In this document: one piece after another, positions 25,664-34,323 of the stretch
How positions within the stretch are numbered: position 1 is the stretch's first letter
Layout: each line of letters begins with the position of its first letter
Source: JAIBJN01 sp963802795
Lineage (GTDB): Bacteria > Actinomycetota > Thermoleophilia > Gaiellales > Gaiellaceae
DNA: 64,000 nucleotides
Reading direction: 5' to 3'
Assembly: GCA_963802795.1 (NCBI GenBank)
Contig: CAWDJV010000006.1
Location: 62,001 to 126,000 of the forward strand
Translations under genes and position numbers: made by a program
Notes under the pieces: generated by a model
Told to the model about the DNA's origin: nothing
The model's input: the letters and a program-made list of their open reading frames with translations, nothing else
The model's database searches: none

Positions 25664-25706
25664 GGAGAGGGCCAGGACCCTCCCAGCGTAGGAGTCGGCG
25701 TGGACG

Positions 25707-26639
25707 TCACTCCTCGCCGTCCCAGTAGCCGAGCGGCTCGATCCGCCCGATGAGGCCGACCCCGCGGATGTTGACCTTTCCGGAGCGCGGGTAGTAGGCG
25801 ATGTCGTTGGGCTCGCGGGTTCCGTAGGCCAGGAAGACGAGACTCTCCTCGCCCGCCCGGAAGGCGTGCGCGACGCGTGTCCCGGGAGGGCGGCCCACGA
25901 CGCTGCCGGACCTGACCGGGTGCTCGTCGTCGCCGAGGAGGAGCGTCCCCTCGCCCTCGAGCACGACGAAGATCTCCTCCTCGGCGGAGTGGCAGTGCGG
26001 CGGATACCCGAGCTGCCCGGGCGCGAGCGTCACCTGGGAGATCCCGGTCGTCACGGAGCCGATTGCGACGCCGAGGTCCCGCTCGACGAACGGAGACGAC
26101 GGGTGACCGCGCTCGGCCGGCTCGACGTCGGCGAGCGCGACGATCGAGGCCGGGCGCTCGACCGGCTCCCCCACCTCGGGCTCGCCGGCCGCGGCTTCGC
26201 GTTGGAAGGGATGCTGCCCGTCGCCGATCAGGAAGACGTCGACGTACCCGGGCTCCATCCACGCCACGCCGGCGCGCGGGAGCACGGTGTTGCCATGGGC
26301 GGCCCGATGCCCGAAGGCTAGGACGCTCAGGCCGTCGTTCCCGGCCCGGAGCGTGTGCGCCTCCCCCTCGGGCAGATGGACGAGGCAGTCCCCGGCGCGC
26401 ACGTCGTAGACGACGCCGTCCTGCCAGGAGAGCCCGGAGCCGGCGAGCACGTAGAAGATCTCCTCGGCGGCCCCTTCGACGTGCGCGGGCGTCGACCAGC
26501 GGCCGGGATCGACGTCGATCAGCTTGACCCCGACGCCGACGGTGCCGGCCGCGCTCCCGAGATCGCGCCACGAGCCGGCGATGTGACCCGCTTCGCGCCG
26601 GCGCGGCTCGACGTCGCCCCAGTGGGTCAGGTGCTGCAC
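25707..26639 (-). CDS. Bicupin-domain protein
   Basis: 310 residues, two cupin barrels. Domain 1 (about 45-115): HVEGAAEEIFYVLAGSG and HLPEGEAHTLRAG. Domain 2 (about 215-290): HCHSAEEEIFVVLEGEGTLLLGDDE and RPPGTRVAHAFRAGEE. Both keep His/Glu metal ligands (domain 2 as HxHxxxEE). Likely a dioxygenase, isomerase or ligand-binding protein; no substrate clue. Divergent from the metallo-beta-lactamase-like gene with only 20 bp between starts. Confidence 0.82.
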   Translation of the reverse strand: MQHLTHWGDVEPRRREAGHIAGSWRDLGSAAGTVGVGVKLIDVDPGRWSTPAHVEGAAEEIFYVLAGSGLSWQDGVVYDVRAGDCLVHLPEGEAHTLRAGNDGLSVLAFGHRAAHGNTVLPRAGVAWMEPGYVDVFLIGDGQHPFQREAAAGEPEVGEPVERPASIVALADVEPAERGHPSSPFVERDLGVAIGSVTTGISQVTLAPGQLGYPPHCHSAEEEIFVVLEGEGTLLLGDDEHPVRSGSVVGRPPGTRVAHAFRAGEESLVFLAYGTREPNDIAYYPRSGKVNIRGVGLIGRIEPLGYWDGEE

Positions 26640-26659
26640 GGAGGCCTACGATACCCCGC

Positions 26660-27280
26660 ATGGCAGAGCCGAACGCCGTCGCCGAGTCCGCCGAGCAGGT
26701 CGTCCCGGGCGTCTGGCACTGGGCCGTCCTGAACGACCGGATCGGCGGGGCCGAGAGCTCGTCCCACGCGGTCGCCGGGCCCGAGGGAACGATCTTCGTG
26801 GATCCCGTGCGCCTCGCCGAGGACGCCCGCGCAGGATTCGCGCGGGTGACCGCTGTGTGCCTGACGGCCCAGTGCCACCAGCGCTCGGCGTGGCGGTACC
26901 GGCGCGAGGCCGGCGCCGCCGTCTGGGCGCCCGAGGGGACGCGGCCGATGGAGGAGGAGCCGGATCGGCGCTACCGGGCCGGCGACCTGCTCCCCGGCGA
27001 CCTGCGCGCCGTGCACACGCCCGGCCCCGAGGAGGTGCACTTCTCCTTCCTGCTCGAGGGCGAGCCGCGCGTGCTCTTCTGCTCGGACCTGCTCACGCAC
27101 TACGCCGGGAAGGAGCTCGACTTCGTCCCCTTCGAGTACCACGACGACCCGGCCGGCACCCGGCGCAGCGTCGAGAGCCTGCTCGAGCTCGACTTCGACG
27201 TCCTCTGCCTGGCCCACGGCAGCCCGATCGCAGACGACCCGAAGGCGGCGATCCGGAACCTCCTGGCCCGAACGGCCTAG
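26660..27280 (+). CDS. Metallo-beta-lactamase-fold protein, degenerate active site
   Basis: 206 residues with the MBL layout: SSHAVAGPEGTIFVDPV, a central VCLTAQCHQRSAWRYR, HTPGPEEVHFSFLLEG, VLFCSDLLTHYAG and C-terminal LCLAHGSPI. The HxHxDH metal motif expected after the third strand is replaced by QCHQRSA, although later His/Asp positions (HTPGP, CSD, AHG) are kept. It could be a non-hydrolytic or one-metal member. Divergent from the bicupin gene. Confidence 0.75.
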   Translation: MAEPNAVAESAEQVVPGVWHWAVLNDRIGGAESSSHAVAGPEGTIFVDPVRLAEDARAGFARVTAVCLTAQCHQRSAWRYRREAGAAVWAPEGTRPMEEEPDRRYRAGDLLPGDLRAVHTPGPEEVHFSFLLEGEPRVLFCSDLLTHYAGKELDFVPFEYHDDPAGTRRSVESLLELDFDVLCLAHGSPIADDPKAAIRNLLARTA

Positions 27281-27288
27281 TCTCCCTC

Positions 27289-27322
27289 GGCCATGTCCAG
27301 GGGTCTGACCCCGGGCATGGCC
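27289..27322. terminator. Palindrome with GGGGTCTGACCCC core, likely bidirectional terminator
   Basis: GGCCATG at 27289-27295 pairs with CATGGCC at 27316-27322, and an inner GGGG-TCTGA-CCCC forms the tip. It lies between the convergent MBL-like and MOSC genes. The same GGGGTCTGACCC core recurs at both ends of the palindrome at 45123-45280. There is no U-tract. Confidence 0.5.
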
Positions 27323-27339
27323 TCATCGGACGACGCGAC

Positions 27340-27894
27340 CTACACCGGGACGAGCGGCCGGTGCGGCTCGGGCGGGAGCTCGACGCGGATCGGGTCGCCG
27401 GGGCGCACCTCTCCTCCTGACACGACGATGCTCATGACGCCCGCCTTGCGGACGAGCCCGCCGTCGTCGTCACGCTCGAGCGTCGCGGCCATCAGGCCCG
27501 CCTGGATCCCGTCGAGCTGAGCGCAGGGATTGCGTAGGCCCGTGACCTCGACGACCGCCGCCGAGCCGAGGTGGAGGCGCGTGCCGGTCGGCAGTGCGAG
27601 CAGCTCGACCCCACGCGTGGTGACGTTCTCCCCCAGCACGCCCGGCCCGACCGCGAAGCCGGCGGCCGCGAGCTCGTCGTGGAGCTCCGCATGGATCAGG
27701 TGGACCTGCCGCAGGTTCGGCTGCGAGGGGTCGCGCGCCACCCGGGAGCGGTGCCTGACCGTCTCGCCGAGATGCGCATCGCCCTCGACCCCGAGGCCTG
27801 CGAGCAGCCTGACCCTCTCCCGGTTGGGCTTGGAGAGCGAGTGCGTCTCGTTCCGGCTCACGGCCGTCACGGCCGCGCCGGCGGGCTCGGCCAC
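27340..27894 (-). CDS. MOSC domain-containing protein
   Basis: 184 residues from GTG at 27894, whose first base is the last base of the degV stop (TAGTG). MOSC features: VSRNETHSLSKPN, VRLLAGLGVEGDAHLG, LRQVHLIHAEL, GVLGENVTTRGVELL and the conserved Cys in LRNPCAQLDGIQAGL. Related to the C-terminal domain of molybdenum cofactor sulfurase; stand-alone members (YiiM-like) reduce N-hydroxylated compounds. A molybdoenzyme gene lies at 17 kb. Confidence 0.87.
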   Translation of the reverse strand: MAEPAGAAVTAVSRNETHSLSKPNRERVRLLAGLGVEGDAHLGETVRHRSRVARDPSQPNLRQVHLIHAELHDELAAAGFAVGPGVLGENVTTRGVELLALPTGTRLHLGSAAVVEVTGLRNPCAQLDGIQAGLMAATLERDDDGGLVRKAGVMSIVVSGGEVRPGDPIRVELPPEPHRPLVPV

Positions 27895-28775
27895 TAGACC
27901 GGCTCGTCGGCGAACCAGAAGAGGCCGAGCGTCCCGGGGCCGCCGTGCGTCCCGATCACCGGGCCGAGCGTGGTGACGATGTCCAGCGACGCCTGCGGCC
28001 GGGCGGAGCGGATCCGCCCGATCAGGTCCTCGGCGTCGGCCGGGGCCTCGGCGTGGCCGACGCCGACTCGGAGGCTCGGCGAGTCCACCGACCCTTCCAC
28101 GAAGAGGCGCTCGAGCTCGGCCAGCGCCTTCGCGCGGCCGCGGACGCGCTTCAGCGGCGCCACCTCGCCGTCGTCGAAGTAGAGGATCGGCTTGACCGAG
28201 AGGAGCTGGCCGGCCAGGCCGGCCGCCTTCCCGATCCGCCCGCCGCGAATGAGGTACTCGAGTGTCTCGACGGTGAAGAGGAGCCCGCGCGTCTCCCTGA
28301 AGCGCTCGACGACGCCGAGCAGCTCCTCCTCGGTCGTCCCCCGCTCCAGGCGGCGCTGGAGCGCGTCGGCGAGGATCACCGTCCCCCCGCATACGACCCT
28401 GCTGTCGATCAGCGTGACACGTTCGTCGCCGGCCGACTCCGCTCCCAGCCGGGCGCTCTCGAGTGTCCCCGAGAGCTTCCCCGAAAGCATCACCGCGAGG
28501 ATCTTCTCGTAGCCGGCGAGCTCCTCGTAGACGGCCGCGAAATCCGTCGGCGTGGGCTGGGAGCTCCGCGGCGGCTCGGGCGAGTCCTTCAGCCGCCGGT
28601 AGAACTCCTCCACCGAGATGTCCACGTACTCGCGAAACGACTCGTCGCCGAAGCTGACGTAGAGGGGCACGACCCGCCAGTTGGCGTGTCGTTCGGGCGC
28701 GTCCGGGCAGTCGGCCGTCGAGTCGAGGACGATCGCGGTGTTCTCAGCGGAGAGATGCACCGCGCCCCGCGGCAT
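27894..28775 (-). CDS. DegV family fatty-acid-binding protein (FakB-like)
   Basis: 293 residues. Starts AIVLDSTADCPDAP, then VPLYVSFGDESFREYVDI, SSQPTPTDFAAVYEEL, VMLSGKLSGTLESARLGA, TVETLEYLIRGGRIGKAAGLAGQLLSVKPIL and HGGPGTLGLFW: all DegV hallmarks. FakB holds a fatty acid for phosphorylation by FakA, encoded two genes upstream. Overlaps the receiver-domain gene by 32 bp. Confidence 0.9.
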   Translation of the reverse strand: MPRGAVHLSAENTAIVLDSTADCPDAPERHANWRVVPLYVSFGDESFREYVDISVEEFYRRLKDSPEPPRSSQPTPTDFAAVYEELAGYEKILAVMLSGKLSGTLESARLGAESAGDERVTLIDSRVVCGGTVILADALQRRLERGTTEEELLGVVERFRETRGLLFTVETLEYLIRGGRIGKAAGLAGQLLSVKPILYFDDGEVAPLKRVRGRAKALAELERLFVEGSVDSPSLRVGVGHAEAPADAEDLIGRIRSARPQASLDIVTTLGPVIGTHGGPGTLGLFWFADEPV

Positions 28776-29136
28776 CCCTCACGGCGCCGACGATCTCGTC
28801 CAGCTCCCGGTCCTTCGTGAGGCAGGCGACGGCGCCGGCCTCGTAGAGGGCGTCGATCTCCTCGCTCTCCGCGAGTGCCGTCAGGACGACGACGGCAGTC
28901 GTGGGGCAGGCCTCGCCGATCGCGGCCGTCGTCTCGACGCCGTCGAGCTCGGGAAGGCGGTAGTCCATCAGGACGACGTCGGGCCTGAGACGCATGCACA
29001 CGTCGAGCGCCCGCCGACCGTCGGGAACCGCGGCCGCTACCTCGATGTCGGGGATCGTGCCGAGCAGGAGCTCGAGGGACTCCCGGAAGACGTCGTTGTC
29101 CTCGACGAGCAGGACGGTGATGGGGGCCTGCGCCAC
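28744..29136 (-). CDS. Stand-alone response-regulator receiver domain
   Basis: 130 residues, a single CheY-type domain. Acidic pocket VEDND, phospho-acceptor Asp in VVLMDYRLPELDG, Thr in VVVLTALAES and Lys in ACLTKDRE. It ends right after helix 5 with no DNA-binding or enzymatic output domain. Located between fakA (20 bp upstream) and degV (32 bp overlap), so it should be co-translated with the fatty acid kinase; no histidine kinase is in the window. Confidence 0.88.
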   Translation of the reverse strand: MAQAPITVLLVEDNDVFRESLELLLGTIPDIEVAAAVPDGRRALDVCMRLRPDVVLMDYRLPELDGVETTAAIGEACPTTAVVVLTALAESEEIDALYEAGAVACLTKDRELDEIVGAVRDAAGRGASLR

Positions 29137-29156
29137 GCTTGCGGAGAGTATCGGCC

Positions 29157-30725
29157 CTACTCGGCCGAGAAGAGGAGAAGATAGTGCGGCTGCCCGCCCT
29201 CGTGAGCCTCGACCTCGAGGTCGGGATGGGCCTCCTGCAGGAAGGAGACGAGGTCGTCCACGCTTTCTGCATCCTCCCCGACCAGGATCGTGAGGACGTC
29301 GGCTGCCTCGTCGAGGAGGCGCTCGAGGACGTCGCGGGCCACGGGCTGGAGCACCGGGCCGGCCGCGACGGGCTCTCCGTCCACGAGGCCGAGGAACTGG
29401 CCCTCTTCGACCGCGAGAGGACCGAGGACGGCGTCGCGCGAAGCCCGCGTCACGGCTCCCGCGCGGACGCCCGCGGCCGCCTCCTCCATCTCGGCGGCGT
29501 TCTCGTCGGCGGGCCGGCCGCCGTCGAAGACGACCATCGCGCCGAGCCCGGCCTGAACCGAGTGCGTCGGGACGACGCGGGTAGGCTTCGCGGCCGCCGA
29601 GACGGCCTGCTCGGCAGCGAGGATGACGTTCTTGTTGTTCGGGAGCACGACAGCCTCGCGGGCCGCCAGCGCCTCCACGGCCGCCACGATGTCCGCGGTG
29701 GCGGGGTTCATGGACTGCCCGCCTTCCACGCAGACCGCGCCGAGGCTCTCGAACAGCTTCCGGTTGCCCGCGCCGGCGCAGACCGCCACGACGCCGGTCG
29801 CCGCCTCGTCGCGCGTCAGGAGGCGCTCCTCCCGGTCCGCCGTCTGGACGTGCATGTTCTTGATGTCCACCTCCTCGATCACCCCGACGGCGGTGGCCAG
29901 CGCGAGCGCGGCACCGGGCTCGTCCGTGTGGAGGTGCGCCTTGACCGCGCCGCGGGCGCCGACGACGAGCAGCGAGTCACCCAGGCGCGAGAGCTCGGAC
30001 TCCAGGCGTTCCGGATCGACGTCGTCGCCCTCGACGAAGAAGGACGTGCAGTAGCGGAAGCGGGAGAGCTCCTGGTGGACAGCCTCGACGGGGATCGGCT
30101 CGCCGAGCGGAGCAGGCTCCGGCAGCGGCTCGCCGCGCGCGTGCGAGGCGATGCCGCGCACGATCTCGAGCAGTCCGGCGCCGCCCGCGTCGACGACCCC
30201 GGCCCGCTTGAGGACGTCGAGCTGCTCGGTCGTCGCCGCGAGCGCCTTCTCGCCGTGCGCGACCAGGTCGGCGAGCACGTCCTCCAGCGGCATCCCCTCG
30301 CCGGCGATCGCCTCGGCCCGCTCGGCCAGCTCGCGGGCGACGGTGAGGATCGTCCCCTCCTGAGGGTTGCGGACGGCGGCGTACCCCGCATCGCTCGCCG
30401 CGCGGAGCGCACGGGCGACGGCTGCTGCGTCGACCGGGCCCTCCTGCGGGAAGGCCGCGAGCGCGCCGCAGACGAGCTGGGAGAGGATGACGCCCGAGTT
30501 CCCCCTCGCGCCCATGAGGATCGCCCGCGAGAGGTCGGCGTTCGGGTCGCGCTCGAGGGCCTCCACGACCGCCCGCACCGTGAGCGTCATGTTCGTGCCG
30601 GTGTCCCCGTCGGGCACGGGGTACACGTTCAGGTCGTCGATCCGAGCGCGGCTCGCCTCGAGCGCGGCGAGCGCCGCGCGCGCGAGGTCTAGACCGCCTT
30701 CTCGACGCGACCCGACTTCAGGCAC
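29157..30725 (-). CDS. fakA: Fatty acid kinase catalytic subunit FakA (DAK2/DegV-linked)
   Basis: 522 residues. N-terminal DhaL (DAK2) kinase domain with metal/ATP motif LNVYPVPDGDTGTNMTLTV, GARGNSGVILSQL and GVVDAGGAGLLEIVRG; middle domain SFFVEGDDVDPERLE, VKAHLHTDEPG; C-terminal VLPNNKNVILAAEQA, and THSVQAGLGAMVVF. Phosphorylates fatty acids bound to FakB, giving acyl-phosphate for PlsY. GTG start at 30725 overlaps rpmB by 37 bp. Confidence 0.93.
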   Translation of the reverse strand: MPEVGSRREGGLDLARAALAALEASRARIDDLNVYPVPDGDTGTNMTLTVRAVVEALERDPNADLSRAILMGARGNSGVILSQLVCGALAAFPQEGPVDAAAVARALRAASDAGYAAVRNPQEGTILTVARELAERAEAIAGEGMPLEDVLADLVAHGEKALAATTEQLDVLKRAGVVDAGGAGLLEIVRGIASHARGEPLPEPAPLGEPIPVEAVHQELSRFRYCTSFFVEGDDVDPERLESELSRLGDSLLVVGARGAVKAHLHTDEPGAALALATAVGVIEEVDIKNMHVQTADREERLLTRDEAATGVVAVCAGAGNRKLFESLGAVCVEGGQSMNPATADIVAAVEALAAREAVVLPNNKNVILAAEQAVSAAAKPTRVVPTHSVQAGLGAMVVFDGGRPADENAAEMEEAAAGVRAGAVTRASRDAVLGPLAVEEGQFLGLVDGEPVAAGPVLQPVARDVLERLLDEAADVLTILVGEDAESVDDLVSFLQEAHPDLEVEAHEGGQPHYLLLFSAE

Positions 30726-30880
30726 CGGGCGCAGACGTAGCTCCGGCGCGGCACGCCGTTCACGAGAATGCGAACCCGCTGGAGGTTGGGGTTGAAGCGG
30801 CGCTTCGTCGCCACCATCGAGTGGCTCCGGCTGTTGCCGAACGAAGGGCCCTTCCCACAGACTGCGCAGACCTTGGACAT
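30689..30880 (-). CDS. rpmB: 50S ribosomal protein L28
   Basis: 63 residues: MSKVCAVCGKGPSFGNSRSH, then RRFNPNLQRVRILVNG, and CARCLKSGRVEK. Four Cys are retained (CAVC...CARC), indicating the zinc-binding form. Immediately upstream of fakA, the common rpmB-DAK2-recG context. Confidence 0.96.
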   Translation of the reverse strand: MSKVCAVCGKGPSFGNSRSHSMVATKRRFNPNLQRVRILVNGVPRRSYVCARCLKSGRVEKAV

Positions 30881-30903
30881 ACGGCGGAGGAGTATAGCCT
30901 GGG

Positions 30904-31464
30904 CTACTGCTCGGCCTGCGGGACGATCTGGCCGGTGCGGGCCCGTAGCCGGCCGAAGACGTCCGCCATCTCGAGCGCCGAGCGTGCCGCCTCGGTGCCC
31001 TTGTTCCCCTTCGCGCCGCCCGCGCGGGCCTCGGCCTGCTCGCGGGTCTCGCAGGTGAGGACGCCGAAGGAGACGGGAATCCCGGTCTCGAGGGCGGCGA
31101 GCTGCAGGCCGCTGGCGGCCTCGGCCGCCACGTACTCGAAGTGCGGCGTCTCGCCCCGGATGACGCACCCGAGCGCGACGATGCAGGCGTACTGACGCGT
31201 CTTCGCGAGCGCCATGGCGCCGAGCGGCAGCTCGAAGGCCCCCGGCACCGGGACGACGTCGACGCGGTCCCGCTCCACGCCGGCTTCCTCGAGGGCGGCG
31301 ATTGCCCCTTCCAGGAGCCGAGTCGTCACTTCGCCGTTGAAGCGACTGACGACGATTCCCACCGAGCGGCGCGCGCCGTTCGGAGACCCGGCGATCACGC
31401 CGACGCCCTCGGGAAGCTGGAGGCTCCCGACTGTGTGGTCCGAGACGCGGAGGTCCTCGTTCAT
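30904..31464 (-). CDS. ribH: 6,7-dimethyl-8-ribityllumazine synthase
   Basis: 186 residues. Motifs VVSRFNGEVTTRLLEGA, VPGAFELPLGAMALA, ALGCVIRGETPHFEYVA (active-site His) and GGAKGNKGTEAARSALEM. Condenses the ribBA product with the pyrimidine intermediate. About 30 residues longer at the N-terminus than typical. ATG start overlaps the ribBA stop by 4 bp; last gene of the riboflavin operon. Confidence 0.95.
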   Translation of the reverse strand: MNEDLRVSDHTVGSLQLPEGVGVIAGSPNGARRSVGIVVSRFNGEVTTRLLEGAIAALEEAGVERDRVDVVPVPGAFELPLGAMALAKTRQYACIVALGCVIRGETPHFEYVAAEAASGLQLAALETGIPVSFGVLTCETREQAEARAGGAKGNKGTEAARSALEMADVFGRLRARTGQIVPQAEQ

Positions 31465-32720
31465 TCGATGTCGCCCGGCTCCTCGAAGCGCTGCTCCTGG
31501 TGATGGAGCCGGTGGCCGAGCTTGGAGCGCTTCGTCTCCAGGTACTGCCGGTTCTCCATGTTCGGCGGAACCTCGATCGGAAGCTGCTCGACGACCTTGA
31601 GGCCGAAGCCCTCGATGCCCGTGATCTTGCGGGGGTTGTTCGTGAGGAGTCGGATCGTCGTCAGTCCGAGGTCGGCGAGGATCTGGGACCCGATCCCGTA
31701 CTCCCTCGCGTCGGGCGGGAAGCCGAGCTGGATGTTCGCCTCGACGGTGTCGAGCCCGTTCTCCTGGAGCTCGTACGCCTTCAGCTTCGCCAGGAGGCCG
31801 ATCCCGCGCCCTTCCTGCGACATGTAGAGGAGGACGCCGCGCTCCTCGCCGGCGATGCGGCGCAGGGCCAGCTCGAGCTGCTCCCCGCAGTCGCAGCGGA
31901 ACGAGTGGAACACGTCACCCGTCAGGCACTCCGAATGGACGCGGACGAGCACGTCCTCGACGCCGGCGACCTCCCCCCGGACGAGCGCGAGGTGGCTCTT
32001 GCCGGTCAGCACCTCGCGAAACGCCACCGCCGTGAACTCGCCGTACCCGGTCGGAAGGCGCACGGACGTGATCCGCTCGACGAGCTTCTCCGTGCGGCGG
32101 CGGTACTCGATCAGGTCCGCGACCGTGATCAGCTTGATGCCGTGCCGCTCGCAGTACGGGATCAGGTCGGGGACGCGGGCCATCGTCCCGTCCTCGTTCA
32201 TGATCTCGCACACGACCCCGGCAGGGTTCAGGCCCGCGAGGCGCGCGAGGTCGACCGCGGCCTCGGTCTGGCCGGAGCGCTGGAGCACCCCACCCGGACG
32301 GGCCCTGAGCGGGAAGACATGGCCCGGCTGGACGAGGTCGGAGGGGCCCTTCGTCGGGTCGATCGCAACCTGGATGGTGCGCGAGCGGTCGGCGGCCGAG
32401 ATACCCGTCGTGACGCCTTCGCGCGCCTCCACCGAGATCGTGAACGCGGTCTCGAAGGGCGTCTCGTTGTTGTAGGTCATCGGCTTCAGGCCGAGGGCGT
32501 CGCAGCGCGCCTCCGTCAGGCAGAGGCAGATGAGGCCCCGCCCGTGCGTGGCCATGAAGTTGATCGCCTCCGGCGTGGCGAACTGCGCCGCGATCGTGAG
32601 GTCGCCCTCGTTCTCGCGGTCGGCGGCGTCCACCACGACGACGAACTTGCCCTGGCGGACGTCCTCGATCGCCTCCTCGATGGTGGCGAAAGGCGTTTTC
32701 GTCTCAGTCTGTGCGCTCAT
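31461..32720 (-). CDS. ribBA: Bifunctional DHBP synthase / GTP cyclohydrolase II
   Basis: 419 residues. N-terminal DHBP synthase (about 1-215): VVVVDAADRENEGDLTIAAQ, FMATHGRGLICLCLT, GHVFPLRARPGGVLQRSGQTEAAVDL. C-terminal cyclohydrolase II (about 216-419): zinc Cys in HSECLTGDVFHSFRCDCGEQL, YMSQEGRGIGLLAKLKAY, LLTNNPRKITGIEGFGL. Provides both precursors of riboflavin. 51 bp after ribE. Confidence 0.96.
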   Translation of the reverse strand: MSAQTETKTPFATIEEAIEDVRQGKFVVVVDAADRENEGDLTIAAQFATPEAINFMATHGRGLICLCLTEARCDALGLKPMTYNNETPFETAFTISVEAREGVTTGISAADRSRTIQVAIDPTKGPSDLVQPGHVFPLRARPGGVLQRSGQTEAAVDLARLAGLNPAGVVCEIMNEDGTMARVPDLIPYCERHGIKLITVADLIEYRRRTEKLVERITSVRLPTGYGEFTAVAFREVLTGKSHLALVRGEVAGVEDVLVRVHSECLTGDVFHSFRCDCGEQLELALRRIAGEERGVLLYMSQEGRGIGLLAKLKAYELQENGLDTVEANIQLGFPPDAREYGIGSQILADLGLTTIRLLTNNPRKITGIEGFGLKVVEQLPIEVPPNMENRQYLETKRSKLGHRLHHQEQRFEEPGDIE

Positions 32721-32771
32721 CTCTCCTCTGATCGTATCCCGGCGCCCAGTGTGTCGTTCGCGGTTCTAGCC

Positions 32772-33347
32772 TCATCGCTCGAGAAGCCGCTCGACGTGCT
32801 TGGCGATCACGTCGACCTCGAGGTTCACCTGGTCGCCCTCCGCCAGCGCTCCCAGCGTCGTCGCCTCGCGCGTGTGCGGGACGAGCGCGACGCCGAACGA
32901 GTCGTCCGCGAGCCCGGCGATAGTCAGGCTCACGCCGTCGACCGCGATCGACCCCTTCTCCACGCAGTAGCGGAGGATCTCCTGCTGCGCCTCGATCTCG
33001 AGGCCTTCGCCGTCCGCGCGGCGCACGCGGCCGACCCCGTCCACATGCCCTTGGACGAGGTGCCCGCCGAGCGGCTCTCCGGCGCGCAGGGCGGGCTCGA
33101 CGTTGACGCGGGCGCCGGGCTCGAGGCCTCCGAGCGAGCTTCGCCGTAGCGTCTCGGGGACGGCGTCGAACGCGAGCACGCCGTCCTCGACGCCCACGGC
33201 GGTCAGGCAGACCCCGTTGAGGCTCACCGAGTCGCCCACGGAGGCACCGCCGGCGGTCTCCGGCGCACGCACGCTCAGGCGGACGAATCCGCCACCCTGC
33301 TCGACGGCCTCGACCGTGCCGAGCTCCCGGACGATCCCCGTGAACAC
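32772..33347 (-). CDS. ribE: Riboflavin synthase alpha chain
   Basis: 191 residues with two tandem lumazine-binding barrels: MFTGIVRELGTVEAVEQGG, VGDSVSLNGVCLTAV (repeat 1) and GHLVQGHVDGVGRV, GSIAVDGVSLTIAGL (repeat 2). Dismutates two lumazines to riboflavin. 13 bp after ribD. No FMN riboswitch is seen upstream in the operon because rpe abuts ribD. Confidence 0.95.
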   Translation of the reverse strand: MFTGIVRELGTVEAVEQGGGFVRLSVRAPETAGGASVGDSVSLNGVCLTAVGVEDGVLAFDAVPETLRRSSLGGLEPGARVNVEPALRAGEPLGGHLVQGHVDGVGRVRRADGEGLEIEAQQEILRYCVEKGSIAVDGVSLTIAGLADDSFGVALVPHTREATTLGALAEGDQVNLEVDVIAKHVERLLER

Positions 33348-33360
33348 GAGGCGAGGATAG

Positions 33361-34323
33361 TCAAGGCTCGCGCAGATACGCCGTGACGAGCACGTCCTCG
33401 CCGGACGGCTCCGCGGTCATGTGGAGCAGCCCGAGCGGCTCCGGAAGCCGGCCGACGAACCACGGGCCGGAGCCGGACAGGGTCGGGGCGACGAAGAGCA
33501 CGAGCTTGTCCACGAGCCCGGCGGCGAGAAAGGCTGTCGCGAGCGTCGGGCCGCCTTCGAGGAGCAGCGACTGGACGCCCTCCTCGGCGAGACGCGCGAG
33601 CTCGTCAGCGAGGCTTCCGCTCAGGAGCTCGAGCTCGGAGCCGTCGGGAAGCGGCCCGCTCCCGAACGCGAGGCGGCGGGGCTGGCGCTCGGCCCCCACC
33701 CCCCGCGCCGTCAGCTGCGGGTCGTCGGCGCGCACGGTGCCCATCCCGACGGCGACGGCGTCCATCTGCGCGCGGAGCTCGTGCACTCGCCGCCGGCTCT
33801 CCTCTCCGCTCACCCAGCGTGATCCCGGGACCGTGACGCGCCCGTCCAGCGTGACTGCCGCCTTGTAGACGACGAACGGACGCCTCTCCGCGACCCAGAC
33901 GCGGTAGGCCTCGTTCTGGACGCGGGCCTGCCACTCGAGGTCGCCGCCCGCGAGCTCGACCGGGATCCCCGCCGCCTCGAGGCGCTCGAGGCCAGCCCCG
34001 TTCGTGAGCGGATTCGGGTCGCCGGCCGCCGCCACGACGCGCCCCACCGCCGCCTCGACGAGCGCGTCCGCGCACGGGGGCGTCCGGCCGTGGTGCGCGC
34101 AGGGCTCGAGCGTGACGTAGAGCGTCGCGCCCCGCGCCCGCTCCCCCGCAGCCTCGAGCGCGACGACCTCTGCGTGCGCCTCCCCGGCGCGCTCGTGCCA
34201 GCCCTCGCCGACGATCTCGCCGTCGGCGACGAGCACGGCTCCGACGAGCGGATTCGGCGCGGTTCGCCCGCGGCCCCGCTCGGCCAGCTCGAGAGCCCGC
34301 TCGAGGTAGGCCTCGTCACTCAC
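33361..34323 (-). CDS. ribD: Bifunctional riboflavin deaminase/reductase RibD
   Basis: 320 residues. Zinc deaminase domain: HAEVVALEAAGE, TLEPCAHHGRTPPCADAL; reductase domain: VYKAAVTLDGRVTVPGSRWVSGEESRRRVHELRA, VGMGTVRADDPQLTARG and LLLEGGPTLATAFL. Slightly shorter than E. coli RibD (367). Start overlaps the rpe stop by 8 bp, coupling the riboflavin genes to rpe. Confidence 0.94.
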   Translation of the reverse strand: MSDEAYLERALELAERGRGRTAPNPLVGAVLVADGEIVGEGWHERAGEAHAEVVALEAAGERARGATLYVTLEPCAHHGRTPPCADALVEAAVGRVVAAAGDPNPLTNGAGLERLEAAGIPVELAGGDLEWQARVQNEAYRVWVAERRPFVVYKAAVTLDGRVTVPGSRWVSGEESRRRVHELRAQMDAVAVGMGTVRADDPQLTARGVGAERQPRRLAFGSGPLPDGSELELLSGSLADELARLAEEGVQSLLLEGGPTLATAFLAAGLVDKLVLFVAPTLSGSGPWFVGRLPEPLGLLHMTAEPSGEDVLVTAYLREP

